A stretch of 64,000 nt of DNA, from positions 169,940 to 233,939 of the forward strand of contig NZ_FMYL01000004.1 of assembly GCF_900096955.1 (NCBI RefSeq), in the 5' to 3' direction. Below, piece after piece: positions 46,411 to 56,432 of this stretch. This stretch comes from Acinetobacter boissieri (GTDB taxonomy: Bacteria; Pseudomonadota; Gammaproteobacteria; Pseudomonadales; Moraxellaceae). Every line of letters begins with the position of its first letter. The first letter of the stretch is position 1. The notes beneath the pieces were generated by a model. It searched no databases, was not told where the DNA came from, and worked only from the letters and a program-made list of their open reading frames with translations. Made by a program: the position numbers and the translations under genes.

Positions 46411-46932
46411 TTAGTAAGTTACTGTAAGTGTTACTGTATCTAAATAAGAACCAACGCTTGGCAATACTGTTCCTGCAGGAATTTGACCAAATACTTGCGT
46501 AGACTGCACTGTACCTGTACCTGTACCTGTAAATGCCGTTGCTGTTTCAATTTTAGTCTTATAACCTGAATCTGAATATAAGTTGTACGGTAGTAAATCT
46601 GTACCACCTGCACCACCTTTCATATTACGTTGACCAGATGCGGCATTGTCACCAGTACCAAATGTAAGGTTCCATGCAGTACCTTTGTTACATAGTACGT
46701 TCACTGCGCCTGCACCCGTTGTAGCACTACTTGCATTAACATTAGCAGCTAAGCTAGAAATTGAACCAAAATCTAATGAAGTATCCCCAATCTTTGTACC
46801 TGTTGCACTAGTGTTCAGTACACAACTTGATGTTACAGTCGCTTTTACTGTCATTGCACCTGTTGCTGTTGCTGCTGTTGCTGATTCAGTAACAGGAAGC
46901 ATAATAGCGAAAAGCGCTACAAATTTGTTCAT
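46411..46932 (-). CDS. Csu-type SCPU major pilin (CsuA/B-like)
   Basis: A 173-residue secreted pilin with a spore coat protein U domain. Signal peptide about 1-20, then ATATGAMTVKATVTSSCVLN, the two disulfide Cys residues (TSSCVL and NVLCNKG) and the closing GSYLDTVTLTVTY. The start at 46932 follows an AGGGGA site; an upstream frame codon at 46998 is not supported. Three tandem 6-base GTACCT-type repeats encode TGTGTG in the protein. It is the first gene of the Csu-like cluster. Confidence 0.92.
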   Translation of the reverse strand: MNKFVALFAIMLPVTESATAATATGAMTVKATVTSSCVLNTSATGTKIGDTSLDFGSISSLAANVNASSATTGAGAVNVLCNKGTAWNLTFGTGDNAASGQRNMKGGAGGTDLLPYNLYSDSGYKTKIETATAFTGTGTGTVQSTQVFGQIPAGTVLPSVGSYLDTVTLTVTY

Positions 46933-47751
46933 ACAGTTTCCCCTAAGAGGTGAGAGATTAAAAAAGCAATAGTTCGATAACAATGCGCTAGTAATCACAA
47001 TCGTAGCTACACTGTATGGTTTTATTATAAGATAGATTCTTTATTAATCATATAACAGCATCAAATTGCCTTTTATGCTTCAAAAGACAAGTTTGAGCAT
47101 CCAATATTGCTCGTTTAAAAAATAATCACCAGTATGACCTTAAAAATATGGTGACACAAAGCACATAATTATAAAATTAAAAAAAACCAATCACAGTTAA
47201 ATTACATTGTAAAAAACAGATATTTATAGACATAGTGTTACAAATACTTACAACAAAATACTCAAAAAATTACATTAATAACATTTTTTATCAAAAAAAT
47301 TCAATTTTATTTAATATAACCAGCGGAATTACACTTACAAATAATGCTAAACAGAAATGTTTCACATCGCTAAATTTTGTAGCTTGTGATCTTTTAAAAC
47401 CTAATTATGCTTTAATACGAGCGTATTTCAACCAATTTATACCACTTAAGAGCAAAACTAAAGTTGAATCTTCGTTACTTAAAGCATGAGTTGATCTAAA
47501 CGACAAAACATTAAATTCCCGCGTAATTACTCACAGCACTTTTATGAAGATAACCTACCTAATCAAATCATTTTTTCGAGTATTATATCAGCCAAGCAAA
47601 TACCATATCCAAAAGAATGAGATGACTCTATTTAGTATTAAAGTATAAAAAATACAGTAACCATAAAAGCACACCGTACTTTGCTTGCTAGTAATATGTC
47701 TACAATTTATGCATAATACGCCATCAAAAAATCTTGTTGGAGCCTCAGCCA
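46933..47751. promoter_or_regulatory. AT-rich intergenic region upstream of the Csu cluster
   Basis: Over 800 bases lack a convincing gene. A minus-strand TATAAT box at 47029-47024 is the likely -10 of the Csu-type pilin, with a poor -35. A plus-strand frame at 47235-47489 could encode 84 residues but starts at GTG without a good ribosome site and looks like random AT-rich coding. No strong inverted repeats or promoter for the YciO-like gene were recognised. Confidence 0.4.
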
Positions 47752-48369
47752 ATGCTACACCTTAGAGTCCACCCTGATAATCCACAGCAAAGACTCATCA
47801 AACAAGCTGTAGATGCCATTCGTGAAGGCAAGATCATCATTTACCCAACCGATGCAGCCTATGCAATTGGTTGTAAAATTGGTGATAAAACAGCAGTTGA
47901 ACGTATTTCACGCATTCGTCAGCTCGATGCAAAACATCAATACACAATTTTATGTAGTGACCTGTCACACCTTGCTAACTTTGCCAAAGTAGATAACCCG
48001 ACCTATAGACTCTTAAAGGCGCATACACCATCTGCAACAACATTTATTTTACCTGCAACCAGTGAAGTGCCAAGACGCTTAATGCACCCAAAGAAAAAGA
48101 CCATTGGTTTACGTGTACCCGATAACACCATCTGCCAAATGCTATTACAAGAGTTGGGGGAACCTTTACTCACCAGTACGCTGATTTTACCCAATCAGGC
48201 AGATCCTCTAGATGACCCATACGAAATAGAAATGCAACTGGATAATTTGGTTGATGTATTTATTGACAGTGGTTTTGGTACGCTCAAAGAAACCAGTATT
48301 GTTGATTTATCTGGTGACCAAGCCGAAGTCATTCGTCATGGTGCAAGCGATGTCAGTGCTTTTGAGTAA
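47752..48369 (+). CDS. yciO: YciO family protein (Sua5/YrdC-like)
   Basis: A 205-residue member of the Sua5/YrdC family. It resembles E. coli YciO over its whole length: HPDNPQQRLIKQAVDAI at the start, VPRRLMHPKKKTIGLRVP, and VIRHGASDVSAF at the end. YciO is a paralogue of the t6A enzyme TsaC that appears to bind nucleotides; its own role is unclear. Automatic annotation would likely call it L-threonylcarbamoyladenylate synthase. I chose the ATG at 47752 with a GGAG site; an in-frame TTG at 47734 is upstream of it. Confidence 0.85.
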   Translation: MLHLRVHPDNPQQRLIKQAVDAIREGKIIIYPTDAAYAIGCKIGDKTAVERISRIRQLDAKHQYTILCSDLSHLANFAKVDNPTYRLLKAHTPSATTFILPATSEVPRRLMHPKKKTIGLRVPDNTICQMLLQELGEPLLTSTLILPNQADPLDDPYEIEMQLDNLVDVFIDSGFGTLKETSIVDLSGDQAEVIRHGASDVSAFE

Positions 48370-48493
48370 GGATGTATTTACTTTTAAAATAAATAGACTA
48401 AAATCGGCGCTACACTTTCGATCAAGTGGTTGTTGCTTTTAAAACAACTTGATCTTCTCATGCTTTTGAAAATTCGCGTGGCTTAAATATTTC

Positions 48494-49285
48494 ATGAATT
48501 CTGCTTTACAAGCTCCTGTGGCACAGTCGTCTGCTATACGTGTTTTCGACCAATACCACAACGACATACCAGATGACTTATACATTCCAGCAGCCGCATT
48601 TCAAATTTTGCTCAGCTACTTTGAAGGGCCACTCGACTTTCTGCTGTATTTGATTAAAAAAAATGGGTTTGATCTGTTACAGCTCGACATTTCACCGATT
48701 GCTACACAGTATTTAAGCTATATTCAGCAAATGAAGTCGTTAGATATTGAGCTCACTGCTGACTATTTAGTCATGGCAGCACTACTTGCTGATTTAAAAT
48801 CGAGATTATTACTCCCAAAACCCACCAAGCTTCAGCTTGAAGATGATCCAAAACAACAATTGGTTGATCGCTTAGAACAGTATTTACGTATTAAAGATGC
48901 AGCAACAGCTTTAAATACATTGAATGTACTTGAACGAGATACGTTTATACCTCAAGTTATACTTGGGCAAGCCAAACTTAACCTTGACGGGTTCGATGCA
49001 AACATTTTAACCCATGCCTTACACTGCTTATTTAATCGTCCTGAACCCATCACACACCAAGTTACCTCAGAAACAGTATCTCTTGAAGAACGTATGGTTT
49101 ATATTGAAGGCACACTACAAAGTGGCCAACGTTACACATTTCACGAGTTACTTACGCACAACCAAGGTAAAGTGGGTATGGTCGTCACATTTATGGCCAT
49201 TTTAGAGTTAGCAAGACAAGAAAAGATTACAATTTTAGCGACAGGTATTGAAGAGCCTTTGTCTATTTGTGGAGCTCAAATATGA
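48494..49285 (+). CDS. scpA: Segregation and condensation protein A
   Basis: A 263-residue kleisin subunit of the Smc-ScpAB chromosome condensin. The N-terminal FEGPLDFLLYLIKKNGFDLLQLDISPIATQYL motif binds the Smc head/neck, and the C-terminal winged-helix region contacts the Smc cap. The sequence has the helical middle LDIELTADYLVMAALLADLKSRLLLP typical of ScpA. It overlaps scpB by 4 bases (ATGA). Its presence implies an Smc-type condensin, perhaps with MukBEF or MksB elsewhere; Smc itself is not in this window. Confidence 0.95.
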   Translation: MNSALQAPVAQSSAIRVFDQYHNDIPDDLYIPAAAFQILLSYFEGPLDFLLYLIKKNGFDLLQLDISPIATQYLSYIQQMKSLDIELTADYLVMAALLADLKSRLLLPKPTKLQLEDDPKQQLVDRLEQYLRIKDAATALNTLNVLERDTFIPQVILGQAKLNLDGFDANILTHALHCLFNRPEPITHQVTSETVSLEERMVYIEGTLQSGQRYTFHELLTHNQGKVGMVVTFMAILELARQEKITILATGIEEPLSICGAQI

Positions 49286-49845
49286 ATACTACACAACAAC
49301 ATGACCATCTCATGCAACTTGAAGCCATTATTTTTGCCAGTGATACGCCTGTTTCAATTCAGTTCTTAAAAGCTGCATTTAAAAATAAATATAATAAACA
49401 AGAAATTAAAGCACTATTGCAACAATTAGCGACATTACAGTATGGCCGATCTATTGAACTGATTGAAACGGCTCAAGGCTACAGATTTCAAGTCCGTGCA
49501 AAATATCGTGAAACCATTCAAGAAACATGGCCAGAAAAGCCCATCAAGCTCTCTGCCTCTCTCGTTGAAATATTAGCCGTAATTGCTTACCATCAGCCCA
49601 TGACAAGGGCTGATATTGAACACATTCGTGGTGTGACCAACAACAGTCAAGTGTTAAGAACACTCTTTGACTGGGAGTGGATTAAAGAGTCCGGCTTTAG
49701 AGAGGCACCAGGTCGCCCTGCACTGTTGGTGACTACCCCCCAATTTCTAAATGCTTTTGGCGTATTATCGTTAAGCGAATTGCCCCCCTTACAGGATACC
49801 AAAGACGTATTCATGACACTTGATGCCCATGCAACAACGTCGTGA
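49282..49845 (+). CDS. scpB: Segregation and condensation protein B
   Basis: A 187-residue partner of ScpA with two winged-helix domains. Family motifs: LEAIIFASDTPVSIQFL, ELIETAQGYRFQVRAKY, and the highly conserved LVEILAVIAYHQPMTRADIEHIRGV. It ends KDVFMTLDAHATTS. The start at 49282 overlaps the scpA stop, and rluB follows 40 bases later, forming the widely conserved scpA-scpB-rluB unit. Confidence 0.95.
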   Translation: MNTTQQHDHLMQLEAIIFASDTPVSIQFLKAAFKNKYNKQEIKALLQQLATLQYGRSIELIETAQGYRFQVRAKYRETIQETWPEKPIKLSASLVEILAVIAYHQPMTRADIEHIRGVTNNSQVLRTLFDWEWIKESGFREAPGRPALLVTTPQFLNAFGVLSLSELPPLQDTKDVFMTLDAHATTS

Positions 49846-49885
49846 AAGGTGCACTGTTGATTGATTAATTCTAAGGTTTACTGTT

Positions 49886-50851
49886 ATGAGTGAAAAGTTA
49901 CAAAAAGTTTTAGCACGTGTTGGCCTCGGCTCACGTCGCTATATGGAAGAAGTGATTGCTTCTGGCCGAGTCAGTGTCAATGGTAAAGTCGCACATGTCG
50001 GCGAGCGTATTGAGCAAGGTGATGAATTACGTATCGATGGCCGTAAAGTACAATTTCAACTTGAAGATGAAATTCGTCGCCGCGTACTTATTTACTACAA
50101 GCCAGAAGGTGAAATCTGTTCACGTAGCGACCCAGAACAACGCCCAACCGTGTTTGAGCGTTTGCCACAAATTCCAAATGACCGTTGGGTTATGGTGGGT
50201 CGTTTAGACATTAACAGTACAGGCTTACTATTGTTTACTAACGATGGTGAATTGGCTAACCGTTTAATGCACCCATCAAATGAAGTTGAACGTGAGTATG
50301 CTGTACGTGTAATGGGCGATTTGACCCCACAAATGCGTCAAAAGTTAATTAACGGCGTTGAATTAGATGATGGCCCCGCCAAGTTTGAATCAATTACTGA
50401 CTTAGGCGGTGAAGGGATTAACCGATGGTATCAAGTGGTAGTGAAAGAAGGACGTAACCGTGAAGTACGTCGTTTGTTTGAATCACAAGAACTCAAAGTC
50501 AGTCGCTTATTGCGTACTCGCTACGGTTCTGTGATCTTACCACGCGAGCTACGTACAGGCCGTTGGACTGAACTTGATAAAAACGATATTGATGCATTAA
50601 CCAAGTTGGTTGAACTTAAACCACGCCAAGGTACAGGCTTGTTTGGTTTGGCTAAACGCCGTGCTGAACGTATGTCTGAAAACCCAATGCCTGCACGTCG
50701 TGGTGGCTACTTACGTCAGCAACCCCGTGAAGAAGACTCATCGAATCAAAAATCACCAAGACCATCGAATCAACGTCAAGGCAATGGTAATAACAATGGC
50801 GCTAAACCCTATGGTGCGCCTCGTCGTAACCGTCGTAATGACTCAGAGTAA
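49886..50851 (+). CDS. rluB: 23S rRNA pseudouridine(2605) synthase
   Basis: A 321-residue enzyme that makes pseudouridine at position 2605 of 23S rRNA. The N-terminal S4-like domain is [23 protein letters not shown]. The catalytic motif [18 protein letters not shown] contains the nucleophilic Asp, with EREYAVRV and [11 protein letters not shown] downstream. The last 60 residues are a basic, Asn/Arg-rich low-complexity tail (RRNRRNDSE), which is common in these RluB/F proteins. Last gene of scpA-scpB-rluB. Confidence 0.95.
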   Translation: MSEKLQKVLARVGLGSRRYMEEVIASGRVSVNGKVAHVGERIEQGDELRIDGRKVQFQLEDEIRRRVLIYYKPEGEICSRSDPEQRPTVFERLPQIPNDRWVMVGRLDINSTGLLLFTNDGELANRLMHPSNEVEREYAVRVMGDLTPQMRQKLINGVELDDGPAKFESITDLGGEGINRWYQVVVKEGRNREVRRLFESQELKVSRLLRTRYGSVILPRELRTGRWTELDKNDIDALTKLVELKPRQGTGLFGLAKRRAERMSENPMPARRGGYLRQQPREEDSSNQKSPRPSNQRQGNGNNNGAKPYGAPRRNRRNDSE

Positions 50852-50862
50852 ATAATTAAAAA

Positions 50863-50890
50863 ACAGCCTCAATATTGAGGCTGTTTTTTT
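50863..50890. terminator. Bidirectional terminator between rluB and bioD
   Basis: Perfect 11-bp palindrome ACAGCCTCAAT/ATTGAGGCTGT with A-run before and T-run after. It serves the convergent scpA-scpB-rluB and biotin operons. Confidence 0.95.
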
Positions 50891-51543
50891 TATAACGCAT
50901 GATGACTTAAATTTGGAATATCTATCCAACCTGCGTCTGGAAACATTCTATTCACAGACTGCTTTAAATAACGCTTACTGTCTTTGGCAATACATTCATC
51001 TTTTGCATCGTGGCACAGGTTATACGCTACAGCATGCAACGTCATGCCTCTATGTTTTAAAGCCTCTAAACTTAACAATGTATGGTTAATACTACCCAAA
51101 CGTCCTGAGGTCACTAAAATGACGGGGTATTTGTGTTGGTAAATATAATCAATACTCAGCAACTGCTCAGTTAAAGGCACCATCAGACCCCCTGCACCTT
51201 CAAGTAATACCACATCAAAACGCTGGCTTAACGTTTGGGTAGCCTGTTCAATGGCTTCAAAATTAATTTCTCGCCCATCTATACGTGAAGCCAAATGTGG
51301 TGATGCAGGATAGCTAAAAATTTCAGGCATGGTAGTCTTATCATGGTCTTCAGCAAAAAATGGTACATCCATGATACGGCGGTGTTGCTCGATGTCTTCT
51401 GACACCATATCATTTCCCGTTTGGACCAGTTTTTGCGTGATCACTCGTTTGCCTTGTGCCAAATACTGTGAAGCCAAATAGCCTGTGGCATAGGTTTTAC
51501 CAATTTCAGTATCTATACCACTAATAAAATAAATATTATCCAT
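50890..51543 (-). CDS. bioD: Dethiobiotin synthetase
   Basis: A 217-residue ATP-dependent ligase that makes the ureido ring of dethiobiotin. The P-loop reads GIDTEIGKT, with Ile where the canonical GTDT has Thr. Also present are KLVQTG (canonical KPVQTG has Pro), VVLLEGAGGLMVPL and a small C-terminal lid. Length is near E. coli BioD (225). The start overlaps the bioC stop by 1 base. The unusual residues could affect catalysis or be neutral variation in this branch; confidence in the family assignment is high. Confidence 0.93.
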   Translation of the reverse strand: MDNIYFISGIDTEIGKTYATGYLASQYLAQGKRVITQKLVQTGNDMVSEDIEQHRRIMDVPFFAEDHDKTTMPEIFSYPASPHLASRIDGREINFEAIEQATQTLSQRFDVVLLEGAGGLMVPLTEQLLSIDYIYQHKYPVILVTSGRLGSINHTLLSLEALKHRGMTLHAVAYNLCHDAKDECIAKDSKRYLKQSVNRMFPDAGWIDIPNLSHHAL

Positions 51544-52307
51544 TATTTTTTCCGAGCAATCACGTAAAGAGGTTGATAGGTCAATGCATACTGGCTGTTA
51601 CCCTCTGCATCAAGTTCACTAAATTCGGCATAGTCATCGTAAAACTGTTGTAGCTTTTGTTTATTCCAAACAAAATCACCTTGGCTCGCAGTGACACCCG
51701 TAGCTTTTAAATGTTTGAGCACGCGAAGCGGATGAGAAAACCACAACGTCATATTTTTTTGTTCGATATGTATGACGTCAAAGCCCTGTCGGTCTAACCG
51801 ACTTTTAATACTAGCCATCGACACATAGTCAAGCCCATGACCTGTTAATGCTTTAATTTCTTGTAAATTTTGTTCAGCAAAACTTGAAAAAACCAACCAA
51901 CCTCGAGGCTCTAATGCCTGTTGTATACGTGCAAAAAGTGGTTCAAGATCTTGCACCCATTGCAATGCTGAACTAGAAACCACCGCCGTTAAATGGCTTG
52001 GCAGTGGCATCTGTTCAATATCGCCAATACAAAATTCAATCGGGTCAGTAGGCTGAAAAAACTGCTCTACTTCAGCATAAATATCATTGGCAAAATAATG
52101 CTTTGGACGATACTGTAATAACATTTGTCGTGTAAGATTGCCTGAACCACAACCAACTTCTAACATGTTATCAATCGGTGCAGACACATACTTTGCCATG
52201 AGTCTACTTAAATACAAGCAAATTTTTTGCTGTGCAATGGCTTGTTCACTATAGCTTTCTTTAGCACGAGCAAAACGCTGTTTGACTTTATTTTTATCGA
52301 TCTGCAT
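51543..52307 (-). CDS. bioC: Malonyl-ACP O-methyltransferase
   Basis: A 254-residue SAM-dependent enzyme that methylates malonyl-ACP to start pimelate synthesis for biotin. The SAM-binding motif is MLEVGCGSGNLTRQML, followed by FCIGDIEQMPLP and SSSALQWVQDL, all typical of BioC. The ATG at 52307 overlaps the bioF stop (TGATG). It is encoded in the order bioA-bioF-bioC-bioD, characteristic of many gamma-proteobacteria. Confidence 0.93.
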   Translation of the reverse strand: MQIDKNKVKQRFARAKESYSEQAIAQQKICLYLSRLMAKYVSAPIDNMLEVGCGSGNLTRQMLLQYRPKHYFANDIYAEVEQFFQPTDPIEFCIGDIEQMPLPSHLTAVVSSSALQWVQDLEPLFARIQQALEPRGWLVFSSFAEQNLQEIKALTGHGLDYVSMASIKSRLDRQGFDVIHIEQKNMTLWFSHPLRVLKHLKATGVTASQGDFVWNKQKLQQFYDDYAEFSELDAEGNSQYALTYQPLYVIARKK

Positions 52308-53455
52308 CACAAAGCATCTACCAACTGATCTAAATCACGCATAGCAATAGATGCAGTTAAAGAAATACGTAACCGTGCCTGATGCTTTGGTACAGTGGGT
52401 GGGCGAACAGGCATAATATAAAAGCCTGCATCTTGTAACTGCCTCGACTTTTGCACAGCCTGCTCACTTTCACCGACAATAATCGGCACAAGGTGACTAC
52501 TTGAGGGGCAATCATAACCTATTGCAATCACTTGTTGTTTTAACTGCTGTGCAATCTGTTGTAGGTGTTGGCGTTGCTTTTGCATACCCTGCATATACTC
52601 AAACATAAAATGCGTCCATGCAACATTAATCGGTGGCAGTGCCGTGCTAAAAATTAGTGGGCGCATGGTATTAATTAAATAGGCTTTAATAATTTCATCA
52701 CAGATTAAATAACCACCGACTGATGCCAATGCTTTACCAAATGTGCCAACTAAAAAGTCAATATGTTCAATCACGGCGTATTGCTCGGCACAGCCTAAAC
52801 CACGCTCACCACGTACACCAATGGCATGCGCTTCATCGACATATAACATCACTTTATTAAACTGCTGTTTAAGTCTGACTAGGCCATGCAAATCTGCTTC
52901 GTCACCATCCATACTAAAGATGCTTTCTGTGACAATAATAATGCGGTCAATGTCTGTATTATCATGATACTTTTCAAGCAGTTGTTTTAAGTGGCTTAAG
53001 TCGTTGTGCTTATAACGTACATATTTTGCTTGGCTTAAGCGAATCCCATCAATCATACTGGCATGAACCAACTTATCTGCCAAAATCAATGTTTTGGCAT
53101 TGGCAAGTGCTGGCAATATCCCAATATTCATGTGATAGCCACTATTAAATAATAGCGCTGCCCGTCCAGCAAAGGGATTAGACAATGCTTGTTCAAAAGC
53201 GGTGTACTCATCAAAATTACCCGTAAGTAGTCGTGATGATGAACTGGTCATGAGGCTTTGATTCTGCTGCAAAAACTGCTGTTTTAATTCACTTTTCCCC
53301 GCCAAACCTAAGTAGTCATTTGAAGACAAATTCAACATACGCTTTGATGCAATGGTTAACCACTGCCCTTGCTGTTGATTATGGGTAAATTGACGATGAT
53401 TGCCCTGCTTTTTAAGCACATCTAAGGCATTTTGATAATGGTCTAACAATGACAT
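52307..53455 (-). CDS. bioF: 8-amino-7-oxononanoate synthase
   Basis: A 382-residue PLP enzyme that condenses pimeloyl-ACP (or CoA) with alanine. The catalytic Lys lies in [16 protein letters not shown], with the PLP-binding [15 protein letters not shown] and SNDYLGLAG segments. Length agrees with E. coli BioF (384). It overlaps bioA by 13 bases and bioC by 3, so the operon is translationally compact. Confidence 0.96.
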   Translation of the reverse strand: MSLLDHYQNALDVLKKQGNHRQFTHNQQQGQWLTIASKRMLNLSSNDYLGLAGKSELKQQFLQQNQSLMTSSSSRLLTGNFDEYTAFEQALSNPFAGRAALLFNSGYHMNIGILPALANAKTLILADKLVHASMIDGIRLSQAKYVRYKHNDLSHLKQLLEKYHDNTDIDRIIIVTESIFSMDGDEADLHGLVRLKQQFNKVMLYVDEAHAIGVRGERGLGCAEQYAVIEHIDFLVGTFGKALASVGGYLICDEIIKAYLINTMRPLIFSTALPPINVAWTHFMFEYMQGMQKQRQHLQQIAQQLKQQVIAIGYDCPSSSHLVPIIVGESEQAVQKSRQLQDAGFYIMPVRPPTVPKHQARLRISLTASIAMRDLDQLVDAL

Positions 53456-54735
53456 ATTTTACCCTCAGACAATTGCTGTACCACGTCAGACAATACCGTT
53501 AAAAGCTGTGTTAAGTCTGCAGATGAAATGACATATGGTGGCATTACATAGACCAATTTGCCAAACGGCCTCACCCAAATACCACGTGCCACGAAGATCT
53601 CTTGTAGTTGTTTGAGGTCAACCGCCTCTTTCATTTCCACCACACCTATTGCACCCAACACCCGTACATCTTGTACACCACTTAAATCTGCAAGAGGTAA
53701 AAGCACATCTGCTAAAATCTGTTCAATTCGAGCAATATTGGCTTGCCAGTCTTGTTCTAGTAATAAAGTGGTGCTTTTTAATGCCACAGCACAGGCCAAA
53801 GGGTTAGCCATAAAAGTTGGGCCATGCATAAACACCCCTGCTTCACCACTTGAAATGATTTCTGCAATATAACGAGATGTGAGTGTGGCTGCTAAGGTTA
53901 AGTATCCACCTGTAAGCGCCTTTCCAATACACATAATATCTGGAGCAACCCCTGCATGTTCCCAAGCAAATAATTTACCTGTACGACCAAAGCCTGTGGC
54001 AATTTCATCAAAAATCATGAGGACTTGATATTGTTCACACAGCTTTTTCGCTTGGCGTAAATATTCGGGGTGATAAAACCGCATACCGCCCGCACCTTGT
54101 ACAATGGGTTCAATAATTAGGGCTGCTATGTACTGATGATTTTTTGCGAGCATGGTTTCAAGTGCCGTCATATCATCAGCACACCACTCACTGCCATAAC
54201 GGCTTTGCGGTGCAGGTACAAAATAACGAATCGGTAATGCTGAACCAAACACTTGATGCATCCCTGTGACCGGGTCACACACCGACATGGCATTCCATGT
54301 ATCACCATGATACCCCGAGTGCGTGGTGACAAAATTGGTTTTTTGATGTTGACCTTGCGCTGTCCAATATTGCACAGCCATTTTCAATGCCACTTCAACG
54401 GCCACTGAGCCCGAGTCTGCATAAAAAATTTTATCTAAATTGTCAGGAGTTATCGCCAGTAGCACTTTACCCAGCTCAATGGCAGGATCATGCGTTAACC
54501 CACCGAACATAATGTGCGACATTTGCTGTAACTGAGTCTGAATCGCTTCATTCAATGCAATGTGGTTATAACCATGTATTGCACACCACCAAGATGACAT
54601 ACCATCAATGAGCTGTGTACCATCGTCTAATTCAATGGTTGTGCCATACGCACGTTTGACTTTAAACGTAGGTAATGGGTCAAGCATAGAAGTATAAGGG
54701 TGCCACAAATGCAGACGGTCAAATGAATCACTCAT
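53443..54735 (-). CDS. bioA: Adenosylmethionine-8-amino-7-oxononanoate aminotransferase
   Basis: A 430-residue class III PLP aminotransferase that uses SAM as amino donor to make 7,8-diaminopelargonate. The catalytic Lys lies in [15 protein letters not shown]. Other motifs: HPYTSMLDP at the N-terminus, [26 protein letters not shown] and [15 protein letters not shown]. The ATG at 54735 gives a length matching E. coli BioA (429); the upstream TTG at 54750 is less likely. It lies 87 bases downstream of the bioH-like gene. Confidence 0.96.
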   Translation of the reverse strand: MSDSFDRLHLWHPYTSMLDPLPTFKVKRAYGTTIELDDGTQLIDGMSSWWCAIHGYNHIALNEAIQTQLQQMSHIMFGGLTHDPAIELGKVLLAITPDNLDKIFYADSGSVAVEVALKMAVQYWTAQGQHQKTNFVTTHSGYHGDTWNAMSVCDPVTGMHQVFGSALPIRYFVPAPQSRYGSEWCADDMTALETMLAKNHQYIAALIIEPIVQGAGGMRFYHPEYLRQAKKLCEQYQVLMIFDEIATGFGRTGKLFAWEHAGVAPDIMCIGKALTGGYLTLAATLTSRYIAEIISSGEAGVFMHGPTFMANPLACAVALKSTTLLLEQDWQANIARIEQILADVLLPLADLSGVQDVRVLGAIGVVEMKEAVDLKQLQEIFVARGIWVRPFGKLVYVMPPYVISSADLTQLLTVLSDVVQQLSEGKICHC

Positions 54736-54822
54736 TGGCGATGGGCTCAAAAGCTATAAGAAAGCAATATGTTAATTTTTTTGATACTGCAACGCTATTG
54801 CGAGATGCGACAAATTATTGTT

Positions 54823-55521
54823 TTACTGTTGTTGTAAATAATTTTGAATACGCTCTGCTGTCATCTTTGCATAAAAAACAGGAAAACTATGGCTCACACC
54901 CTGTATTACCTCACACGAATACTGCTGTTGTAATGCATGCACGGCGGTCATTGGTACAAGTTGATCATGCGCTGCAAAAATATGATGGCTAGGTATTTTT
55001 TTAAGTGCTTCAAGCACATCTAACTGTTTTAACCATTGTAAACCCTGTACATAAAGTGGCTCATTTGGTTTAAATACTCCCTTTAAAAGCGTTTGCCACT
55101 GTATTTTTGCATTTTTATCTCCACGGCAAATATTAAAATAAAACTGTTTTAGCGTTGCATCACTATGTATTAAATACTGTTGTTGGAATTGATCAAATGC
55201 CTGCACTGGCATCGCATGTGGCCAATGAGATGAAGCGACAAAACACGGATTAGATGCCAAAGTGATTACTGGTCTGACTTGCTGATCACGCGTTAAAAGA
55301 TAGGCTGACAAAGTGACAGCAAGTTGCCCCCCTAAAGACCATCCCACTAAAACATTTGCATTTAACGCTTCATGAATAAGCGCTGTAGGTATTTGATCAG
55401 GATCAAAAATATCATATATGCTGACACGATGACCTTGTTGCTGTAATTCATGAGCTAATGGCTGTAAAGGCAGTACACCCATGCCCCACCCTGTAATGAG
55501 GACGATTTTTTTCTTTAGCAT
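54823..55521 (-). CDS. BioH-like alpha/beta hydrolase (pimeloyl-ACP methyl ester esterase)
   Basis: A 232-residue alpha/beta hydrolase with the nucleophile elbow VGWSLGGQLA (Ser near residue 61), DQLVPM (Asp) and a terminal His in VSHSFPVFY. The opening VLITGWGMG resembles BioH. Its position upstream of bioA-bioF-bioC-bioD supports the role of cleaving the pimeloyl-ACP methyl ester. The sequence is divergent from E. coli BioH (256 residues), so a different esterase gene of the same role (BioG, BioV types) is possible. Confidence 0.75.
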   Translation of the reverse strand: MLKKKIVLITGWGMGVLPLQPLAHELQQQGHRVSIYDIFDPDQIPTALIHEALNANVLVGWSLGGQLAVTLSAYLLTRDQQVRPVITLASNPCFVASSHWPHAMPVQAFDQFQQQYLIHSDATLKQFYFNICRGDKNAKIQWQTLLKGVFKPNEPLYVQGLQWLKQLDVLEALKKIPSHHIFAAHDQLVPMTAVHALQQQYSCEVIQGVSHSFPVFYAKMTAERIQNYLQQQ

Positions 55522-55600
55522 AAGATAAAATATAAGAAATAAATGCCATGATTATACGGCGTTAAAAAATCAGGTCGATACTTAAAATGTTCATCATATA

Positions 55601-55633
55601 AAAAAACCTGAACATCTCTGCTCAGGTTTTTTT
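55601..55633. terminator. Terminator between the acid phosphatase and biotin operon
   Basis: Stem AAAAAACCTGA/TCAGGTTTTTT with a 10-base loop. On the minus strand it ends the phosphatase unit. Confidence 0.8.
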
Positions 55634-55647
55634 AACAATAAAGAAAA

Positions 55648-56373
55648 TTACTTGGTCTTACGTTGTATTTCTTGCTTCGCTTCTTCTAACATTTTAGTAA
55701 ATGCTTTGTCTGCATGTAAGCGCGCTACAATCGCTGAACCTGTAATACGCCCTGCATCAACATCACTTTGCCAATGCACACCACAAATTACACGACTTTG
55801 GCCGTATTCATAACCACGCTGTAAAATTTCATTTTGGCGCTCAGGGCGAATCTCTGCCAATACTAAAGCAGATGACCAACCAATGGTGGTGTGCCCAGAT
55901 GGATAAGCACCATTTTTACTTAAATTCGCTTCATCATTCGGTGTACACGTATGCGAGTTAAAAAACATAAATGGACGCAGACGCATATAATGCTCTTTAG
56001 CTGCCTTCGTTGCATAATTTCCTGCATCTGTACGTAATTTTCTTAATATTTCATAAGTAATTGGCGTATTTTGTGGAGAAATCTCAATACCTAAAGCTTG
56101 TGAAAAAGGTTTACCAATATTGGCATCAGACAAGTCGGCATCTTCAGCAGCGACTTTCCAACGCTCTGTGCCTACAAGGCTTTTTGCTTGATCATATGCA
56201 GCCTTATCACGTAAAAAGTCTACGCTGTTATATGCAGGTGGTGCAGGTACAATCGCTAAACTGTCTGGAACTTGTGCCAGCTGTAAAAACGAGTTACTTT
56301 GCTCTAAAGCATAACTGCTAGATACCGAACCTATAGTGGTGAGGAGTGTACATAACAATGTTTTAATTTTCAT
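55648..56373 (-). CDS. Class A acid phosphatase (PAP2 superfamily)
   Basis: A 241-residue secreted phosphatase. Signal peptide ends about residue 22 (SSYALE). The three-part PAP2 signature is intact: K-x6-RP in KEHYMRLRP, PSGH in GAYPSGHTT, and SR-x5-H-x3-D in SRVICGVHWQSDVD. These are the metal-independent His nucleophile residues of the PhoN/PhoC family. E. coli and Salmonella PhoN have about 250 residues. A three-unit Pho-box-like element lies upstream on the minus strand, so phosphate starvation should induce it. Confidence 0.92.
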   Translation of the reverse strand: MKIKTLLCTLLTTIGSVSSSYALEQSNSFLQLAQVPDSLAIVPAPPAYNSVDFLRDKAAYDQAKSLVGTERWKVAAEDADLSDANIGKPFSQALGIEISPQNTPITYEILRKLRTDAGNYATKAAKEHYMRLRPFMFFNSHTCTPNDEANLSKNGAYPSGHTTIGWSSALVLAEIRPERQNEILQRGYEYGQSRVICGVHWQSDVDAGRITGSAIVARLHADKAFTKMLEEAKQEIQRKTK

Positions 56374-56432
56374 ATTTTTACTATTTGATAAAGTTACAGC
56401 CGTTATAATATAACAACAATTTTGACCAAAAA

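Noticed and set aside
46509..46532. Three tandem 6-base GTACCT-type repeats inside the Csu pilin gene
   Set aside because: They encode TGTGTG, and a gain or loss of one unit keeps the frame. It looks like low-complexity coding sequence and not a phase-variation switch.
47235..47489. 84-codon plus-strand frame in the long intergenic region before the yciO-like gene
   Set aside because: GTG start, no convincing ribosome site, AT-driven composition (Asn, Ile, Lys, Phe, Leu) and no recognisable motif. I treat it as noncoding.
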